Assembly (NCBI GenBank): GCA_902796565.1
Contig: CADBPP010000255.1
Span: 1 to 5,851, forward strand
Reading direction: 5' to 3'
Length of the DNA: 5,851 bases
Origin: an uncultured Eubacteriales bacterium
GTDB taxonomy: Bacteria; Bacillota; Clostridia; Eubacteriales; Anaerofustaceae
Shown here: positions 5,362-5,851 of the stretch, one piece after another
Position numbering within the stretch: the first letter of the stretch is position 1
Layout: each line of letters opens with the position of its first letter
Position numbers and translations under genes: made by a program
The notes under the pieces: generated by a model
Told to the model about the DNA's origin: nothing
What the model saw: only the letters and a program-made list of their open reading frames with translations
Databases searched by the model: none

Positions 5362-5370
5362 TGATATAAT
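5362..5370 (+). promoter_or_regulatory. Extended -10 promoter for yicC
   Basis: TGATATAAT combines the TGn extension with a perfect TATAAT, 35 bp before the yicC ATG. A TTG-starting -35 box (TTGTTC, 5338-5343) is present but 21 bp away, too far for normal use; an extended -10 can work without it. Transcription would begin near 5377. Confidence 0.6.
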
Positions 5371-5405
5371 CAGAAGAACATACGAACTTAAACTGGAGAA
5401 GCCAT

Positions 5406-5851
5406 ATGAAAAGCATGACCGGATTCGGCATGGGAGAATACGTGACCGAGAATGAATCCATCACGGTGGAGGCCAAGAGCGTCAACCACCGCTATAAGGA
5501 CTATAACTTCAGATTCGCTTCAAGGCTCTCGGCCCTGGAGAACAACGCCAGGAACCTGGTGTCGAAAATGATGAGTCGCGGGCATATAGACATGATCGCC
5601 CGCTACAGCAAATATGCCGACACCGGTGTGAAGCTGCATTATGACGACGTCCTGGCAAAGGATTACATGAGGATACTGGAGAGGATAAGGGAGGACCTGC
5701 CCGGGGCATCCGGTGAGATCAGCGTCATGGACGTGGCCCGTTTCCCCAATGTGGTGGTCGCCGAGAGCGGCAGCGAGGATCTGGATGAGCTGTGGGAAAA
5801 GTTTTCCTCCGCCATCACCTCCGCCATGGAGATGCTCAACTCCGCCCGGGA
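5406..5851 (+). CDS. yicC: YicC/YloC family endoribonuclease, N-terminal part
   Basis: Member of the YicC/YloC family, cytoplasmic proteins with endoribonuclease activity linked to RNA decay and stress in bacteria. The gene runs off the right edge after 148 codons, about half of the usual near-290 residues. The N-terminus is diagnostic: MKSMTGFGMGEY (1-12), ITVEAKSVNHRYKDYNFRF (19-37) with the SVNHR motif, LSALENNARNLV, and SRGHIDMIARYSKY, matching the family's RG-x-(V/I)-(D/E) block. GGAGAA (5395-5400) lies a short distance before the ATG and an extended -10 promoter drives it. In many Firmicutes yicC is followed by genes for a DUF370/RemA protein, guanylate kinase and RNA polymerase omega; that order cannot be checked here. 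It looks like housekeeping sequence flanking the metabolic genes. Confidence 0.93.
   Translation, partial: MKSMTGFGMGEYVTENESITVEAKSVNHRYKDYNFRFASRLSALENNARNLVSKMMSRGHIDMIARYSKYADTGVKLHYDDVLAKDYMRILERIREDLPGASGEISVMDVARFPNVVVAESGSEDLDELWEKFSSAITSAMEMLNSAR

Overview
The window looks like chromosome from an anaerobic, fairly GC-rich member of the Firmicutes, probably a Clostridia-class organism with acetogen-like or methyl-group-consuming metabolism. The evidence is a corrinoid-activating [2Fe-2S]/ASKHA protein, a methyltetrahydrofolate:corrinoid-type methyltransferase, an ECF folate transporter behind a tetrahydrofolate riboswitch, a Gx-family transporter with a small [4Fe-4S] protein, and yicC. 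Ribosome binding sites are AGGAGG-like and promoters have TATAAT boxes. Lineage is an inference from gene families, not from a marker gene.

Layout. Positions 1-1445 (minus strand) hold a RACo-type reductive activator of corrinoid proteins; its C-terminus runs off the left edge. Positions 1446-1751 are a divergent intergenic region with one promoter facing each way and a strongly folded GC-rich element between them. Positions 1752-2564 (plus) encode a pterin-binding methyltransferase and are followed by a hairpin. Positions about 2635-2727 form a tetrahydrofolate (THF) riboswitch in front of a folT-like ECF S component (2776-3564). A strong intrinsic terminator (3574-3603) sits only 12 nt before a compact amidohydrolase (3616-4503). 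A shared hairpin (4523-4549) separates it from a convergent minus-strand pair: a 65-residue [4Fe-4S] protein (5042-5239) overlapping a Gx transporter gene (4552-5052). A divergent extended -10 promoter then drives yicC (5406 to the right edge).

How the genes may fit together. The divergent activator and methyltransferase fit a corrinoid methyl-transfer pathway: the methyltransferase moves a methyl group between a corrinoid protein and THF, and the activator reduces inactive cob(II)alamin back to cob(I)alamin. The corrinoid protein and substrate-specific methyltransferase are not in the window and may lie beyond the left edge. The neighbouring THF-controlled folate importer would supply the same pterin cofactor. 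That link is inferred from adjacency.

I see no phage, transposase, CRISPR, toxin-antitoxin or defence system. The least explained items are the folded element between the divergent promoters, the enlarged FolT-like protein, and the terminator pressed against the amidohydrolase start.
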